Below, in pieces: positions 36,386 to 45,116 of a stretch of 64,000 bases of DNA. Under the pieces are notes generated by a model, which was given only the letters and a program-made list of their open reading frames with translations, was not told the origin of the DNA and ran no database searches. The translations under genes were made by a program, and so were the position numbers. Source of the stretch: Duganella sp. BJB480 (GTDB lineage Bacteria > Pseudomonadota > Gammaproteobacteria > Burkholderiales > Burkholderiaceae_D); NCBI GenBank assembly GCA_003416985.1, contig QVIN01000007.1, forward strand, positions 400,323 to 464,322, given 5' to 3'. Numbering within the stretch: position 1 is the stretch's first letter; every line of letters begins with the position of its first letter.

Positions 36386-37438
36386 TTATACCATTTTCCA
36401 GTTGATGGTTTCGCCGGCGTTGAGCGGCACCACCTGCTGGTCCGCCAGCGGCAGGGTTTCCGGCAGCGTCCACTGCTCGCGCTTGAGCGTGATGGTGTCG
36501 GTATTGCGCGGCAGGCCGTAGAAGGCCGGGCCGTTGAAGCTGGCGAAGGCTTCCAGCTTGTCCAGCGCGCCGGCGCGTTCGAAGGCTTCGGCGTACAGCT
36601 CCATCGCGTGCAGCGCGGTGTAGCAGCCGGCGCAGCCGCAGGCGGCTTCCTTGGCGCCCTGCGCGTGCGGCGCGGAGTCGGTGCCAAGGAAGAAGCGCTC
36701 GTCGCCGCTGGTGGCGGCGGTGACCAGCGCCAGGCGGTGTTCTTCGCGCTTGAGCACCGGCAGGCAGTAGTAGTGCGGACGGATGCCGCCCTTGAAGATG
36801 TCGTTGCGGTTGTACAGCAGGTGATGCGCGGTGATGGTCGCGGCGATCGGACCTTCGGCTTCGGCCACGTACTGGGCGGCGTGCTTGGTGGTGATGTGTT
36901 CGAAGACGATGTTCAGCGCCGGGAAGTCGCGGCGCAGCGGGCGCATCACGCGCTCAATGAAGACGGCTTCGCGGTCGAACAGGTCGATGTCCTGGTCGGT
37001 GACTTCGCCGTGGACCAGGAAGGGCATGCCCACTTCCTGCATCATCTCCAGCGTCTTGTAGCAGTTGGACAGGTCGGTCACGCCGGCGTCCGAGTTGGTG
37101 GTGGCGCCGGCCGGGTACAGCTTGACCGCGTGGACGATGCCGCTTTCCTGCGCGCGCAGGATCTCGTCCGGCGGCGTGTTGTTGGTCAGGTAGAGCGTCA
37201 TCAGCGGCTCGAATTTCATCCCAGCCGGCAGCGCGGCCATGATGCGGCTGCGATAGGCCTCGGCGGCGGCGGTGGTGGTCACCGGCGGTTTCAGGTTGGG
37301 CATCACGATGGCGCGGCCGAACTGGCGGGCGCTATGTGGCAGCACGCTGGCCAGGGTGGCGCCGTCGCGCAGGTGCAAGTGCCAGTCGTCGGGACGGGCG
37401 ATGGTGATGCTGTCTGGGGTGTGTTCGAGGTCGGACAT
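36386..37438 (-). CDS. pyrC: Dihydroorotase (class II)
   Basis: 350 residues. It closes carbamoyl-aspartate to dihydroorotate in pyrimidine synthesis. Binuclear zinc site visible: [10 protein letters not shown] (two histidines), the lysine in [12 protein letters not shown] that is carbamylated in the family, HGEV, FEHITT, and the catalytic aspartate in LGTDSAPH. The length fits the E. coli-type enzyme. The start ATG 37438 gives [19 protein letters not shown]. It is divergent from the orphan antitoxin. Confidence 0.98.
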   Translation of the reverse strand: MSDLEHTPDSITIARPDDWHLHLRDGATLASVLPHSARQFGRAIVMPNLKPPVTTTAAAEAYRSRIMAALPAGMKFEPLMTLYLTNNTPPDEILRAQESGIVHAVKLYPAGATTNSDAGVTDLSNCYKTLEMMQEVGMPFLVHGEVTDQDIDLFDREAVFIERVMRPLRRDFPALNIVFEHITTKHAAQYVAEAEGPIAATITAHHLLYNRNDIFKGGIRPHYYCLPVLKREEHRLALVTAATSGDERFFLGTDSAPHAQGAKEAACGCAGCYTALHAMELYAEAFERAGALDKLEAFASFNGPAFYGLPRNTDTITLKREQWTLPETLPLADQQVVPLNAGETINWKMV

Positions 37439-37498
37439 GGCGGCGGGCTTTCAGGCTATATGACGAATCCCGCCATTTTACCCTCTCGCGCCGTTCGC

Positions 37499-37527
37499 TT
37501 GACAGTGCCTGCGTGAAGGCATATGTT
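37499..37527 (+). promoter_or_regulatory. Sigma-70 promoter of the orphan antitoxin gene
   Basis: Perfect TTGACA (37499-37504), 17-base spacer, then TATGTT (37522-37527, 4 of 6). The start point would be near 37534, about 20 bases before the ATG at 37554, with AAGGAG in the leader. Confidence 0.7.
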
Positions 37528-37553
37528 TTTGATGACGCCACAAAGGAGCAGTC

Positions 37554-37808
37554 ATGGACACCATTTCCGCAAGTGATGCGCGCACATGCCTCTATGACCT
37601 AATTGACGAGACCGCGATCAGTCACATGCCGATAACTATAACTGGCAAGCGCCACAACGCGGTACTGCTCTCCGTCGACGACTGGCTTGCAATCCAGGAA
37701 ACGCTGCACTTGTTGTCGGTGCCAGGAATGCTCGAGTCAATCATCGCCGCACGCGGGGAGCCGTTGAGTGACAGCGACAGGAAACTAATCTGGTTAGCTG
37801 GCGGCTAA
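37554..37808 (+). CDS. Phd/YefM-family antitoxin, without a toxin partner
   Basis: 84 residues; MDTISASDARTCLYDLIDE is the typical Phd/YefM DNA-binding N-terminus and NAVLLSVDDWLAIQETLHLL the dimer core. AAGGAG lies 7 bases before the ATG and a strong promoter lies upstream. Normally such a gene is followed by a YoeB/RelE/Doc toxin, but only 90 bases separate its stop from the convergent oxidoreductase stop, and no toxin reading frame is found. It may be a solitary antitoxin that neutralises a toxin elsewhere or that has taken on another regulatory role. Confidence 0.88.
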   Translation: MDTISASDARTCLYDLIDETAISHMPITITGKRHNAVLLSVDDWLAIQETLHLLSVPGMLESIIAARGEPLSDSDRKLIWLAGG

Positions 37809-37898
37809 TGTAGTCCCACCAGGCGCAGAAAGGCGCTATAGAGGTAGCCGCCGCATCCTGCGCATGTGGACGCACTACGAGTAGCGCGTCCAGACTAC

Positions 37899-39884
37899 TT
37901 AGAAGCGTATCACCGTCTTCCCTGCGCCGTGGCCGGTTTTGTTGCGCTCGATGGCGGCCGCCGCCTCCCCTGCCGCGACAAGCTCCGACACCACCACGGT
38001 CAACTCGCCGCTGGCAGCCTGCTTGGCGATCCTCGCCAGCAGCTCGCCGTCGGGGTGATTCGCATGCCACGTGCCACGGCGGCCGGCCGGCGTGCGCTGG
38101 ACGATGTCCGGCGCGGCGATGCTGACGATGCGGCCTTGCGGCGACAGCACCTGCCACGACCGGTCCAGCGTTTCGCCGCCCACCAGATCGAACACCAGGT
38201 CGACATCCTTCGCCACGTCCTCGAAGCGGGTGGTTTTGTAGTCGATGACTTCATCGGCGCCAAGGCGGCGCAGCAGGTCGGCATTGCGGCCTTGCGCGGT
38301 GGCCAGCACACGGACGCCGGCCTGCTTGGCAAACTGCACGGCGTAGCTGCCAACGCCGCCGGCCGCTCCATGGATCAGCACCGTCTCGCCGCGTTGCAAC
38401 TGGCCGGTTTCAAACAACGCCTGCCATGCCGTCATCGAGGCGACAGGAATCGCCGCAGCGGTGGCATCTTCAATGGCGGCAGGTGTCGGCGCCAGCTTCG
38501 AGGCAGCAACCGCCACGTAGCTTGCGTAGGCACCCAGGCCGCCCAACGCGCCAAATACACGGTCGCCTGCCACGAAGCTGTCGACTCCCTCGCCAACCGC
38601 GACCACCTCGCCGGCCAATTCCAAACCCAGCGTGGCGGGCAGCGGCAGCTGGAAAACATCCTTGACCAGTCCATCGCGGATTTTCCAATCGAGGCCATTG
38701 ACGCCGGCGGCGGCAACCCGCACCAGCACTTCGCCCGGACCTGGCTGCGGCATCGGCACCTCGTCCCACCGCATCACCTCCATGCCGCCGTAGGCGTGGA
38801 TACGCAGCGCGCGGTTGCTTGCGGCGTCGTCCAGCGCAGGATAGTCGATATAGCCCTGCGCCCCGGGCGCATAGAACAACGCCGGATTGGGCGTGTTGAG
38901 CGGCGCCTTCAACGCGAAGCGGCGCGGCAGGTCGGGATTGGCGAGGAAGGCACTGCCATAGGCCACCGCATCGGCCTCCCCGGCCGCGATGCGCTGTTCG
39001 CCGGACTCGCGGGTCTGGCCGCCGCCCAGGATGTAGGCGCCGTTGAACAAAGGCCGCAGCGCGCCGTGGTAGTCATATTCAGCCTGGAACTTGGCCACGT
39101 GCAGATAGGCCAGGCCCAGCGGAGCGAGCTGCCGCACCAGGTAGGTGTAGGTCTCCACCGGCGTGTCGTCCTTGATGTCGTTGAACCCCATCTCCGGCGA
39201 GATCTTGATGCCGACACGATCGCCGCCCGCTTCCGCGATCATCGCGCAGAGCACCTCCAGGATGAAGCGCGCGCGGTTGGGAATCGAACCGCCGTACTGG
39301 TCGCTGCGCTGGTTGCTGCCCGACGCCAGGAACTGCTCCGGCAGATAGCCCGACGCCGCATGCAGCTCCACACCGTCAAAGCCCGCCTCCAGCGCGCGCC
39401 GTGTCGCCATGCGGTATTCGGCCACCACATCCGCCACCTCTGAAGTCTCCAGCGCACGTGGCGTGACGTAATCCATCATGCCCCCGGCGGTGAAGGACTG
39501 CCCCGCAGGCTTGATCGCGGAAGGTGCGACCGGCAGCGCGCCGCCGGGCAGCATGCTGGGATGCGAGATGCGGCCGGTGTGCATCAGCTGCATGAAGATT
39601 CGGCCACCTTCGGCATGCACCGCCGCCGTCACTTTCTGCCATGCGGCCACCTGTTCGTCGCTGTGGATGCCCGGGGTACGCACATAGCCCTTGCCCATGG
39701 CGCTGGGGAAGACGCCTTCGGTGACGATCAAGCCCGCCGTGGCGCGCTGGCGGTAGTAGGTCACGGCCAGTTCGGATTGCACGCCGTCGTCATCGTTGGC
39801 GCGCGAACGGGTCATGGGCGCCATCACCATGCGGTTGCGCAGGGTGTAACGGCCGATTTGCACTGCTGTCGATAAGGTGTTCAT
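37899..39884 (-). CDS. Fusion of Old Yellow Enzyme-type FMN oxidoreductase and MDR-type quinone oxidoreductase
   Basis: 661 residues from ATG 39884. Residues 1-355 form a complete OYE (alkene reductase) barrel: MAPMTRSRA, AVHAEGGRIFMQLMHTGRISHP, HAASGYLPEQFLASGSNQRSD and YGGSIPNRARF. The usual H-x-x-N or H-x-x-H substrate pair reads H-A-A-S near residue 174. Residues 358-661 form a zeta-crystallin-like MDR domain with NADPH motif GAAGGVGSYAVQF and no zinc cysteines. Both parts reduce activated double bonds or quinones. The sequence runs through in one frame with no stop, so it is not two mis-joined genes. It is divergent from a LysR regulator. Confidence 0.9.
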   Translation of the reverse strand: MNTLSTAVQIGRYTLRNRMVMAPMTRSRANDDDGVQSELAVTYYRQRATAGLIVTEGVFPSAMGKGYVRTPGIHSDEQVAAWQKVTAAVHAEGGRIFMQLMHTGRISHPSMLPGGALPVAPSAIKPAGQSFTAGGMMDYVTPRALETSEVADVVAEYRMATRRALEAGFDGVELHAASGYLPEQFLASGSNQRSDQYGGSIPNRARFILEVLCAMIAEAGGDRVGIKISPEMGFNDIKDDTPVETYTYLVRQLAPLGLAYLHVAKFQAEYDYHGALRPLFNGAYILGGGQTRESGEQRIAAGEADAVAYGSAFLANPDLPRRFALKAPLNTPNPALFYAPGAQGYIDYPALDDAASNRALRIHAYGGMEVMRWDEVPMPQPGPGEVLVRVAAAGVNGLDWKIRDGLVKDVFQLPLPATLGLELAGEVVAVGEGVDSFVAGDRVFGALGGLGAYASYVAVAASKLAPTPAAIEDATAAAIPVASMTAWQALFETGQLQRGETVLIHGAAGGVGSYAVQFAKQAGVRVLATAQGRNADLLRRLGADEVIDYKTTRFEDVAKDVDLVFDLVGGETLDRSWQVLSPQGRIVSIAAPDIVQRTPAGRRGTWHANHPDGELLARIAKQAASGELTVVVSELVAAGEAAAAIERNKTGHGAGKTVIRF

Positions 39885-39989
39885 TGGGAGCCTCGCTAAG
39901 TGAGTGAATGTGCAGCCATCATCCATTGATTCCCTTGCGGGATAAATAGCTTAAAATGAAATCACTGATCCACTGATGGAGCAATCGCA

Positions 39990-40892
39990 ATGTCACTTTT
40001 ATCGAGCATGGAATTGTTCGTGGCGGTCGCCAACGCCAGGGGGTTCCGGCGCGCCGCCGAGACGCTCGACATGCCCAATTCCACACTGTCGCGCCGCATC
40101 TCGGAGCTGGAAAAAGAAATCGGCGTGCGCCTGTTCCATCGCTCCACCCGCAAGGTCGAGCTGACCGAGGCCGGGCAAGCCTATTTCCGCCGCTGCGAAA
40201 GCATCGTGCGCGAGGCGCGCCTCGCGCACGAATCGCTGCAGGAACTGGCCGAGCACCCCACCGGCACGCTGCGGGTATCGATGCCGGTGGACCTGGCGAT
40301 TTCCTACCTGGCGCCGTCGCTGAAGGCGTTCAGCACGCAGTATCCGCAAATCGATTTCGAAATGGACCTGACGCCGCGCCGCGTCGACCTCGTGGCCGAC
40401 GGCTTCGATTGTGCGATCCGCATAGGCACACCGCCGCCGACGCCATCGACGCTGATCGCCCGGCAGGTGGGCCTGCTGCCGCGCCACCTGTTCGCGTCGC
40501 CGGAATACCTGCGCGGCGCGCCGCCGCTGGAACATCCCGACGATCTGGTCAACCACCAGTGCATCATCCCGTTCCCGGTCGGAGGCAGGGCGCAATGGAC
40601 GCTGTCCTCACGCAAGAAGACGGTCACCGTCGATGTCGGCGGGCGCTACGCCACCAACAACATCGGCATGTGCAGGAAACTGGCCTCGCTGGGCTTGGGC
40701 GTGGCGATTTCCGCCGGCCCCGAGGCGATCGGGGAACTGGAACGAGACCAGTTGCAACGGGTGCTGCCGGATTGGGACTTCGCGCCGGTACCGGTGTACG
40801 CGATCATCGAATCGCGCCTGATCCCGTCGCGGGTGCGGCTGTTCATCGATTTCGTGCAGGCCAGCCTGAGGGGATACTCCGCGCCGCTGTAG
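39990..40892 (+). CDS. LysR-family transcriptional regulator
   Basis: 300 residues; MELFVAVANARGFRRAAETLDMPNSTLSRRISELEKEIGVRLFHRSTRKVELTEAG is the helix-turn-helix, followed by the LysR effector domain, of the type that controls divergent oxidoreductases. GGAG lies 9 bases before the ATG. It is divergent from the OYE-MDR fusion gene (105-base gap), its likely target. Confidence 0.93.
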   Translation: MSLLSSMELFVAVANARGFRRAAETLDMPNSTLSRRISELEKEIGVRLFHRSTRKVELTEAGQAYFRRCESIVREARLAHESLQELAEHPTGTLRVSMPVDLAISYLAPSLKAFSTQYPQIDFEMDLTPRRVDLVADGFDCAIRIGTPPPTPSTLIARQVGLLPRHLFASPEYLRGAPPLEHPDDLVNHQCIIPFPVGGRAQWTLSSRKKTVTVDVGGRYATNNIGMCRKLASLGLGVAISAGPEAIGELERDQLQRVLPDWDFAPVPVYAIIESRLIPSRVRLFIDFVQASLRGYSAPL

Positions 40893-40904
40893 ACAAAGTA
40901 TTAA

Positions 40905-41630
<726 letters not shown>

Positions 41631-41643
41631 ATACACGCTGAAT

Positions 41644-41677
41644 AAAAAAGCCGGTCCGCACCCGTGCGGGTACGGCT
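41644..41677 (-). terminator. Leftward intrinsic terminator in the leader of the ABC ATPase gene
   Basis: Stem AGCCG-gt-CCGCAC / GTGCGG-gta-CGGCT (41649-41661 with 41664-41677). On the minus strand it is followed by six Ts, only 14 bases before the ATPase ATG at 41630. There is no minus-strand gene upstream to terminate, so it may act as an attenuator in the leader. Confidence 0.6.
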
Positions 41678-41687
41678 CTACATGCGC

Positions 41688-41716
41688 TTGACAGCGCCTC
41701 TGCCCACAAGGATACT
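41688..41716 (+). promoter_or_regulatory. Sigma-70 promoter of the symporter gene
   Basis: TTGACA (41688-41693), 17-base spacer, GATACT (41711-41716, 4 of 6). A start near 41723 gives a leader of about 125 bases to the ATG at 41848. That leader holds a stem with arms GCGCAG (41782-41787) and CTGCGC (41805-41810) and an inner GGCGG/CCGCC. Confidence 0.6.
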
Positions 41717-41847
41717 GCGGAACTTGCCCATAGTTTCATCAGCCGGACCATAACATACCGGTTGCAGCCAATGCAGAACACGCGCAGCGGCGGACACCCC
41801 GCCCTCTGCGCAGGCCCAGAGAGACACTACCACAGGAAGCTCATAAC

Positions 41848-43101
41848 ATGCATAAACAAAGCCGATTGACCACCTACATCCTCGTCGGACTGGCGCTGGG
41901 TATCTTCGCCGGTTACCTGGCCAATACCCAGCTGGCCAAGCCGACCGAGTTCGCCGACTACATGTCGCTGATCACCACGCTGTTCCTCCGCCTGATCAAG
42001 ATGATCATCGCGCCGCTGGTGTTCTCGACGCTGGTCTGCGGCATCGCCAAGATGGGCGACGCCTCCGAGGTGGGCCGCATCGGCATCAAGACGCTGGGCT
42101 GGTTCTTCATCGCCTCGGTGATGTCGCTGAGCCTGGGCCTGGTGCTGGTCAACATGTTCCGCCCCGGCGACGCGCTGCTGGGCCACATGGCCGCCACCAC
42201 CGCCAAGTCCGACCTGGTCGTGTCCGGCCTGACGCTGAAGGAATTCGTCACCCACCTGGTGCCGGCGTCCATCGTCGAAGGCATGAGCAAGAACGAGATC
42301 CTGCAGATCGTGATCTTCTCGCTGTTCTTCGGTTCGGCCGCAGCGGCGGTCGGCGAGAAAGCCAACGTCATGGTCGCCGCGCTGGATGGCGTGGCCCACG
42401 TGATGCTCAAGGTGACCGGCTACGTGATGCAGTTCGCGCCGATCGCCGTGTTCGCGGCGGTGTCGGGCGTGATCGCCAAGAGCGGCCTGGGCGTGCTGTC
42501 GACCTACGGCGTGTTCATGGCCGAGTTCTACTTCGGCATCGCGCTGTTGTGGCTGTTGCTGGTCGTGATCGGCTTCGCCTTCCTGAAGACCCGCATCTTC
42601 GGCCTGCTCAAAGAGCTGCGCAGCCCGGTGCTGCTGGCCTTCTCGACCGCGTCGAGCGAGGCGGCCTATCCTAAAACGCTGGAAGGCCTGGAGCGCTTCG
42701 GTGTGCGCAACCGCCTGGCTGCCTTCGTGCTGCCGATCGGCTACTCGTTCAACCTGGACGGCTCGATGATGTACTGCACCTTCGCCACCGTGTTCATCGC
42801 GCAGGCCTACGGCATCGAGATGTCGCTGGGCCAGCAGATGTCGATGATGATGGTGCTGATGCTGACCTCCAAGGGCATGGCCGGCGTGCCGCGCGCCTCG
42901 CTGGTGGTGATCGCCGCGACGCTGGGCCAGTTCAACATTCCGGAGGCGGGCATGCTGCTGTTGCTGGGCATCGACCACTTCCTCGACATGGCGCGCTCCG
43001 CGACCAACGTCATCGGCAACGGCGTGGCCACTGCGGTGGTCGCCAAATGGGAGGGCGAACTGGCCGCTCCCGGCGACGTCGAGCTGGTCAAGGCCGCGTA
43101 A
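41848..43101 (+). CDS. Dicarboxylate/amino acid:cation symporter (DAACS family)
   Basis: 417 residues, eight membrane helices and two hairpins of the GltP/DctA fold. Transport motifs: AFSTASSEAAYPKTLEGL (hairpin 1, serine-rich), GYSFNLDGSMMYCTFATVFIAQAYG (helix 7, NLDGS) and SKGMAGVPRASLVVIAATL (hairpin 2). It carries glutamate, aspartate or C4-dicarboxylates with protons or sodium ions; the exact substrate is not settled by sequence. AGGAAG precedes the ATG. It is divergent from the glutamate-type ABC ATPase, a functional parallel. Confidence 0.94.
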   Translation: MHKQSRLTTYILVGLALGIFAGYLANTQLAKPTEFADYMSLITTLFLRLIKMIIAPLVFSTLVCGIAKMGDASEVGRIGIKTLGWFFIASVMSLSLGLVLVNMFRPGDALLGHMAATTAKSDLVVSGLTLKEFVTHLVPASIVEGMSKNEILQIVIFSLFFGSAAAAVGEKANVMVAALDGVAHVMLKVTGYVMQFAPIAVFAAVSGVIAKSGLGVLSTYGVFMAEFYFGIALLWLLLVVIGFAFLKTRIFGLLKELRSPVLLAFSTASSEAAYPKTLEGLERFGVRNRLAAFVLPIGYSFNLDGSMMYCTFATVFIAQAYGIEMSLGQQMSMMMVLMLTSKGMAGVPRASLVVIAATLGQFNIPEAGMLLLLGIDHFLDMARSATNVIGNGVATAVVAKWEGELAAPGDVELVKAA

Positions 43102-43118
43102 GCAATACAGGCAACTGC

Positions 43119-43183
43119 AAAAAGCCACCATCGGCACTGAGCGCGATCTTGAGCGCGCTCAGTGCCGATGGTGGCTTTTTTTT
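43119..43183. terminator. Strong bidirectional terminator between symporter and small membrane protein
   Basis: 27-base perfectly paired arms (43119-43145 and 43154-43180) with an 8-base loop. Eight Ts follow on the plus strand and five on the minus strand, so it terminates both the symporter transcript and the convergent 66-residue gene. Confidence 0.95.
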
Positions 43184-43185
43184 CG

Positions 43186-43386
43186 TCACAGCCAGGTGCG
43201 CTTGCCCTCGGGCTTGGCGCCCATCCCGCGCAACCGGCGCCGCAAACGCGCGTTGTCCGCAAGGACGCACACCAGCATCACCAATGTGAGGATGCTGAAA
43301 GCCTCGTTGCCGAAAAATCTGAAGAATAGCGCCGCGCCAGCCGCGCAAACCAAGCCGGCAATCAATAGCATCAAACCATCTTTCAT
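43186..43386 (-). CDS. Small two-helix membrane protein
   Basis: 66 residues: two hydrophobic segments (LMLLIAGLVCAAGAALFFRFF and AFSILTLVMLVCVLADN) and a basic C-terminal tail with RLRRRLRG. AGAGGAGA precedes the ATG. It lies between the bidirectional terminator and a divergent glycosidase. The basic tail should be cytoplasmic. No family is recognised. Confidence 0.75.
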   Translation of the reverse strand: MKDGLMLLIAGLVCAAGAALFFRFFGNEAFSILTLVMLVCVLADNARLRRRLRGMGAKPEGKRTWL

Positions 43387-43556
43387 TGGATTCTCCTCTT
43401 CGTCCTTTATTCATGATGCGCCTGGTGCGGCCGCACAGCAAGCGTGTGCTGGCACCGTTGGGCGGAATCGTTATCCGGCTTGGTCAGTTTCGTAATTGCA
43501 TGTCCGCATCACTCGGGGCACCATGGGCAGCGACAATATCTACACGCGGAGACACT

Positions 43557-45116
43557 ATGAAACCAACACGGCGCACCGCGCTGAAAACGCTGCTGTCGGG
43601 CGCCGCGCTGGCGCCGCTGGCGGCCAACGCCAAGCCCACCTGGGGACGCGGCGTCGAAGGCCAGCGCAAGGCCGACCTGGGCAACGGCACCTACCTCAAC
43701 CCCATCCTGTCCGGCGACCATCCCGATCCCACCATACTCAAGGACGGCGACGACTACTACATGACGTTTTCGTCCTTCCTGTCCTACCCCGGCGCCGTCA
43801 TCTGGCATTCGCGCGACCTGGTGAACTGGGAACCCATCGTCGCCGCGCTCACCAAGCCTATCGGCAGCGTGTGGGCGATGGACCTCGTCAAGCACAATGG
43901 CCGCTACTTCATCTACATCCCCGCCGAAGGCAGCATCTACGTCATCTGGGCCGACAACATCCGTGGCCCGTGGAGCGATCCGGTCGACCTGCACATCAAC
44001 GCCATCGATCCCGGCCACGCGGTCGGCGAGGACGGCAAGCGCTACCTGTTCGTCAATGGCGTGCGCCGCATCGGCCTGACCAACGACGGCCTGGCGACGG
44101 TCGGCACGCTGGAAAAAGTCTACGAGCCATGGCGCTATCCGTCCGACTGGGTGGTCGAGATGTTCGCCCCCGAGGGCCCGAAGCTGTTGCGCCGCAATGG
44201 CTGGTACTACCTGGTGCTGGCGGTGGGCGGCACCTCCGGCCCGCCGACCAGCCATATGGTGATCGCCGCCCGCTCGCGCTCCATCCACGGCCCGTGGGAG
44301 AACTGCCCGCACAATCCGCTGGTGCGTACCCGCAGCGACAGCGAGATGTGGTGGTCGCGCGGCCACGCCACGCTGGTCGAAGGCCCTGCCGGCGACTGGT
44401 GGATGGTCTACCACGGCTACGAGAACGGCTACCGCACGCTGGGCCGCCAGGCCTTGCTGGAGCCGATCGAATGGACCAGCGACGGCTGGTTCAAGGCCAA
44501 GGGCGGCGACCTGTCGTCGCCGCTGCCGATGCCGAAGAAGGGCAGCGCGGTCCCGCACGGCCACGCGTGGTCAGACGACTTCACGCAGGACCGCTTCGGC
44601 ATGCAGTGGAGCTTTTTCAATCCGGGACCGGACGAGATGCGGCGCGTGCGCCGCGAAGCCGGCGGCCTCACGATCGCCGGCAAGGGAACATCCCCGGCCG
44701 ACTGCTCACCGCTCACCTGCACGGCCGGCGAGCGAAGTTACGAAGCCACCGTCACGCTCGACATTTCAGGCGCAGGTCATGGCGGCCTGCTGTTGCACTA
44801 CAACGAGCGCATGTTCGTCGGCATCGGCTTCAGCACCACCCACATGCGGACCTACCACTACGGCCAGGAGCAAAGCTGGATGCGCGAGAAGATGGCCGTG
44901 TCCATGGTACGCATCCGCGTGCGCAACGACCGCAACATCGTCACCTTCTGGTACGCGCTCGGAACCGGCGAATGGATCCAGCATCCGTGGCAGATGGAGG
45001 TATCGGGCATGCACCACAACGTGTTCGGCGGCTTCCTCAGCCTCAAGCCGGGCGTCTACAGCGCCGGCGAGGGCGCTGTGCGTATGCGCGATTTCCGCTA
45101 CCGCGCGTTAACCTAG
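43557..45116 (+). CDS. Family 43 glycoside hydrolase, Tat-exported
   Basis: 519 residues from ATG 43557, with GGAG 6 bases upstream; a longer reading from 43386 would add atypical sequence. N-terminal twin-arginine signal MKPTRRTALKTLLSG, cleavage near ANA. The five-bladed beta-propeller catalytic domain carries GDHPDPTILKDG (general base Asp near 55), NAIDPGHAVG (Asp) and SDWVVEMFAPEGPKL (general acid Glu). A C-terminal concanavalin-like module (WSDDFTQDRFGMQWSFFNPG) is typical of GH43 xylosidases/arabinofuranosidases. It would cleave hemicellulose-derived oligosaccharides in the periplasm or outside. Its stop overlaps the stop of the convergent peptidase. Confidence 0.93.
   Translation: MKPTRRTALKTLLSGAALAPLAANAKPTWGRGVEGQRKADLGNGTYLNPILSGDHPDPTILKDGDDYYMTFSSFLSYPGAVIWHSRDLVNWEPIVAALTKPIGSVWAMDLVKHNGRYFIYIPAEGSIYVIWADNIRGPWSDPVDLHINAIDPGHAVGEDGKRYLFVNGVRRIGLTNDGLATVGTLEKVYEPWRYPSDWVVEMFAPEGPKLLRRNGWYYLVLAVGGTSGPPTSHMVIAARSRSIHGPWENCPHNPLVRTRSDSEMWWSRGHATLVEGPAGDWWMVYHGYENGYRTLGRQALLEPIEWTSDGWFKAKGGDLSSPLPMPKKGSAVPHGHAWSDDFTQDRFGMQWSFFNPGPDEMRRVRREAGGLTIAGKGTSPADCSPLTCTAGERSYEATVTLDISGAGHGGLLLHYNERMFVGIGFSTTHMRTYHYGQEQSWMREKMAVSMVRIRVRNDRNIVTFWYALGTGEWIQHPWQMEVSGMHHNVFGGFLSLKPGVYSAGEGAVRMRDFRYRALT

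Noticed and set aside
37809-37898. A possible toxin remnant after the antitoxin (short frame ending WTHYE)
   Set aside because: Only about 20 residues of weak resemblance to RelE/YoeB tails; too short to claim, and no upstream toxin core is present.
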